Shown: positions 63,190 through 64,000 of the stretch, piece by piece | Numbering within the stretch: position 1 is the stretch's first letter | Layout of the letters: each line of letters opens with the position of its first letter | NCBI GenBank assembly: GCA_944472135.2 | Contig: OX235265.1 | Location: 44,923,459-44,987,458 of the forward strand | Origin: Trichobilharzia regenti | Taxonomy: Eukaryota; Platyhelminthes; Trematoda; Strigeidida; Schistosomatidae | Direction of reading: 5' to 3' | Length of the DNA: 64,000 nt | Notes under the pieces: model-generated | What the model was told of the DNA's origin: nothing | Databases searched by the model: none | Seen by the model: only the letters and a program-made list of their open reading frames with translations | Made by a program: the position numbers and the translations under genes

Positions 63190-64000
63190 TAAATCTTCCA
63201 CAGCGGCAAACTTACGGAATCCTTCGAAGTAAAGACGGGAGTAAGACAAGCTGGCTGCCTACTATCTCCAGTGATTTTCCTGATTGCGTTCAGTAGACTA
63301 GATAATGCAACAGACAGCCGGCAGCGGGAAAACAGGCATAAAATGGACCCACACAAAAAACTTGGAGGATCTGGACTTCGCCGATGTCATATGTCTGATT
63401 TCCCACAAACTGGAAGATATGCAAGTGAAAAGCAACAAGCTGGCAGAAGAAACATCATAGATAGGCCTTCAGGTGAACATGGAGAAAATTGAGGTGATGA
63501 AGATTCCTGGCCAACAGCAACAGTAACAACAACAGACAATAATCAGCATAAATGGGAGGAACTTGAAAGAAACAACCTCTTTTACCTACCTACCCGGTAA
63601 GCATAGTTTCAACTACGGGTGGACAGAACTAATTAGGATATCAAAGCAAGGATCGGGAAAGCAAGACAAGCTGTCATCACTCTCAAGTCTGTGTGGAGGT
63701 CAGCAGCACTCAGCATCAAAAATAAGATCCGGATTTTCAACTCCAATGTGAAGTCAGTGCTACTCACTATACGGATCAGAGACTTGACGCGCACCTCAAA
63801 CAAACTATAGACCTTCATTAACAGCTGCCTTCGCTCAGAACTCAAGATCAGATGGCCAAAAAAAATAGAAACAGGGAGCTATGACAATGAGCGAACCAAC
63901 CAGGAACCGACTGTGCAACAAATATGCAGGAAGAAATGGAGGTGGATTGGCCGGTCATACTGTGAGGAAACCATCAAGTGACATCACTAGACAAGCTCGA
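63190..64000 (+). mobile_element. RTE fragment running off the window (RTE-4)
   Basis: GKLTESFEVKTGVRQAG then LSPVIFLIAF (RT motif B with an inserted codon-length block), LEDLDFADVICLISHKLEDM in another frame (motif C reads FADV), and the C-terminal SLYGSET-like and RRKWRWIGRSY(L)RKPSS regions up to the window edge. Heavily frameshifted; resembles RTE-1 more than RTE-2. The 3' end lies beyond 64,000. Confidence 0.8.

Noticed and set aside
1..64000. CRISPR arrays, operons, bacterial ribosome sites
   Set aside because: The sequence is eukaryotic (spliced gene, SINEs, LINEs); no direct-repeat/spacer array was seen.

Overview
The window looks like nuclear DNA of a blood fluke (Schistosomatidae, Schistosoma or a close relative). 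Support: an AT-rich genome with one gene of small exons and long introns; remnants of the schistosome SM-alpha hammerhead-ribozyme element; RTE/SR2-type retrotransposons; a Merlin (IS1016-type) transposase; several Penelope-like elements (PLEs); and a Ty3/gypsy element. Family names are from protein motifs and memory, not database searches.

Layout. 1-6 kb: a roughly 195-bp tandem repeat, unrecognised AT-rich DNA and PLE tails. 6.1-20.4 kb: the only credible host gene, on the + strand, with at least 8 coding exons whose splice phases all agree and which encode an 861-residue Ser/Thr-rich, N-terminally basic protein that I do not recognise. Its introns carry a decayed LINE, a tRNA-derived SINE and two RTE tails. 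20.4-64 kb: an almost continuous mosaic of transposable elements, many nested or head-to-head. Main items: PLE family 1 (25.0-26.6, 33.6-34.7, 38.0-39.0 and 44.4-48.6 kb), family 2 (23.3-24.0, 29.3-30.5 kb), family 3 (26.6-27.6, 30.5-31.1, 40.2-40.6, 56.1-56.8 kb), family 4 (49.9-50.6 kb); RTE copies (39.0-40.2, 44.9-47.5, 58.1-59.1, 59.7-63.0, 63.2-64.0 kb); two gypsy copies (41.4-43.2, 53.1-56.1 kb); Merlin (36.8-37.6 kb); and two tRNA-headed SINE families, here called SINE-A and SINE-B.

The most interesting thread is small self-cleaving-ribozyme architecture spread across unrelated elements. A hammerhead with all invariant core positions readable sits at 36,049-36,106; related copies lie directly downstream of PLE family 2 coding remnants (23,915-23,964 and 29,309-29,358). 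SM-alpha-type hammerheads with broken cores occur at 35,290-35,336 and 59,495-59,545. The abundant SINE-A carries what looks like the same SM-alpha hammerhead with small shared insertions in its core. The window also holds several large foldbacks (33.63-34.62, 35.59-36.12, 28.16-28.66 kb), which could give double-stranded transcripts. No retroelement coding region here is intact; all are broken by frameshifts, stops or deletions.
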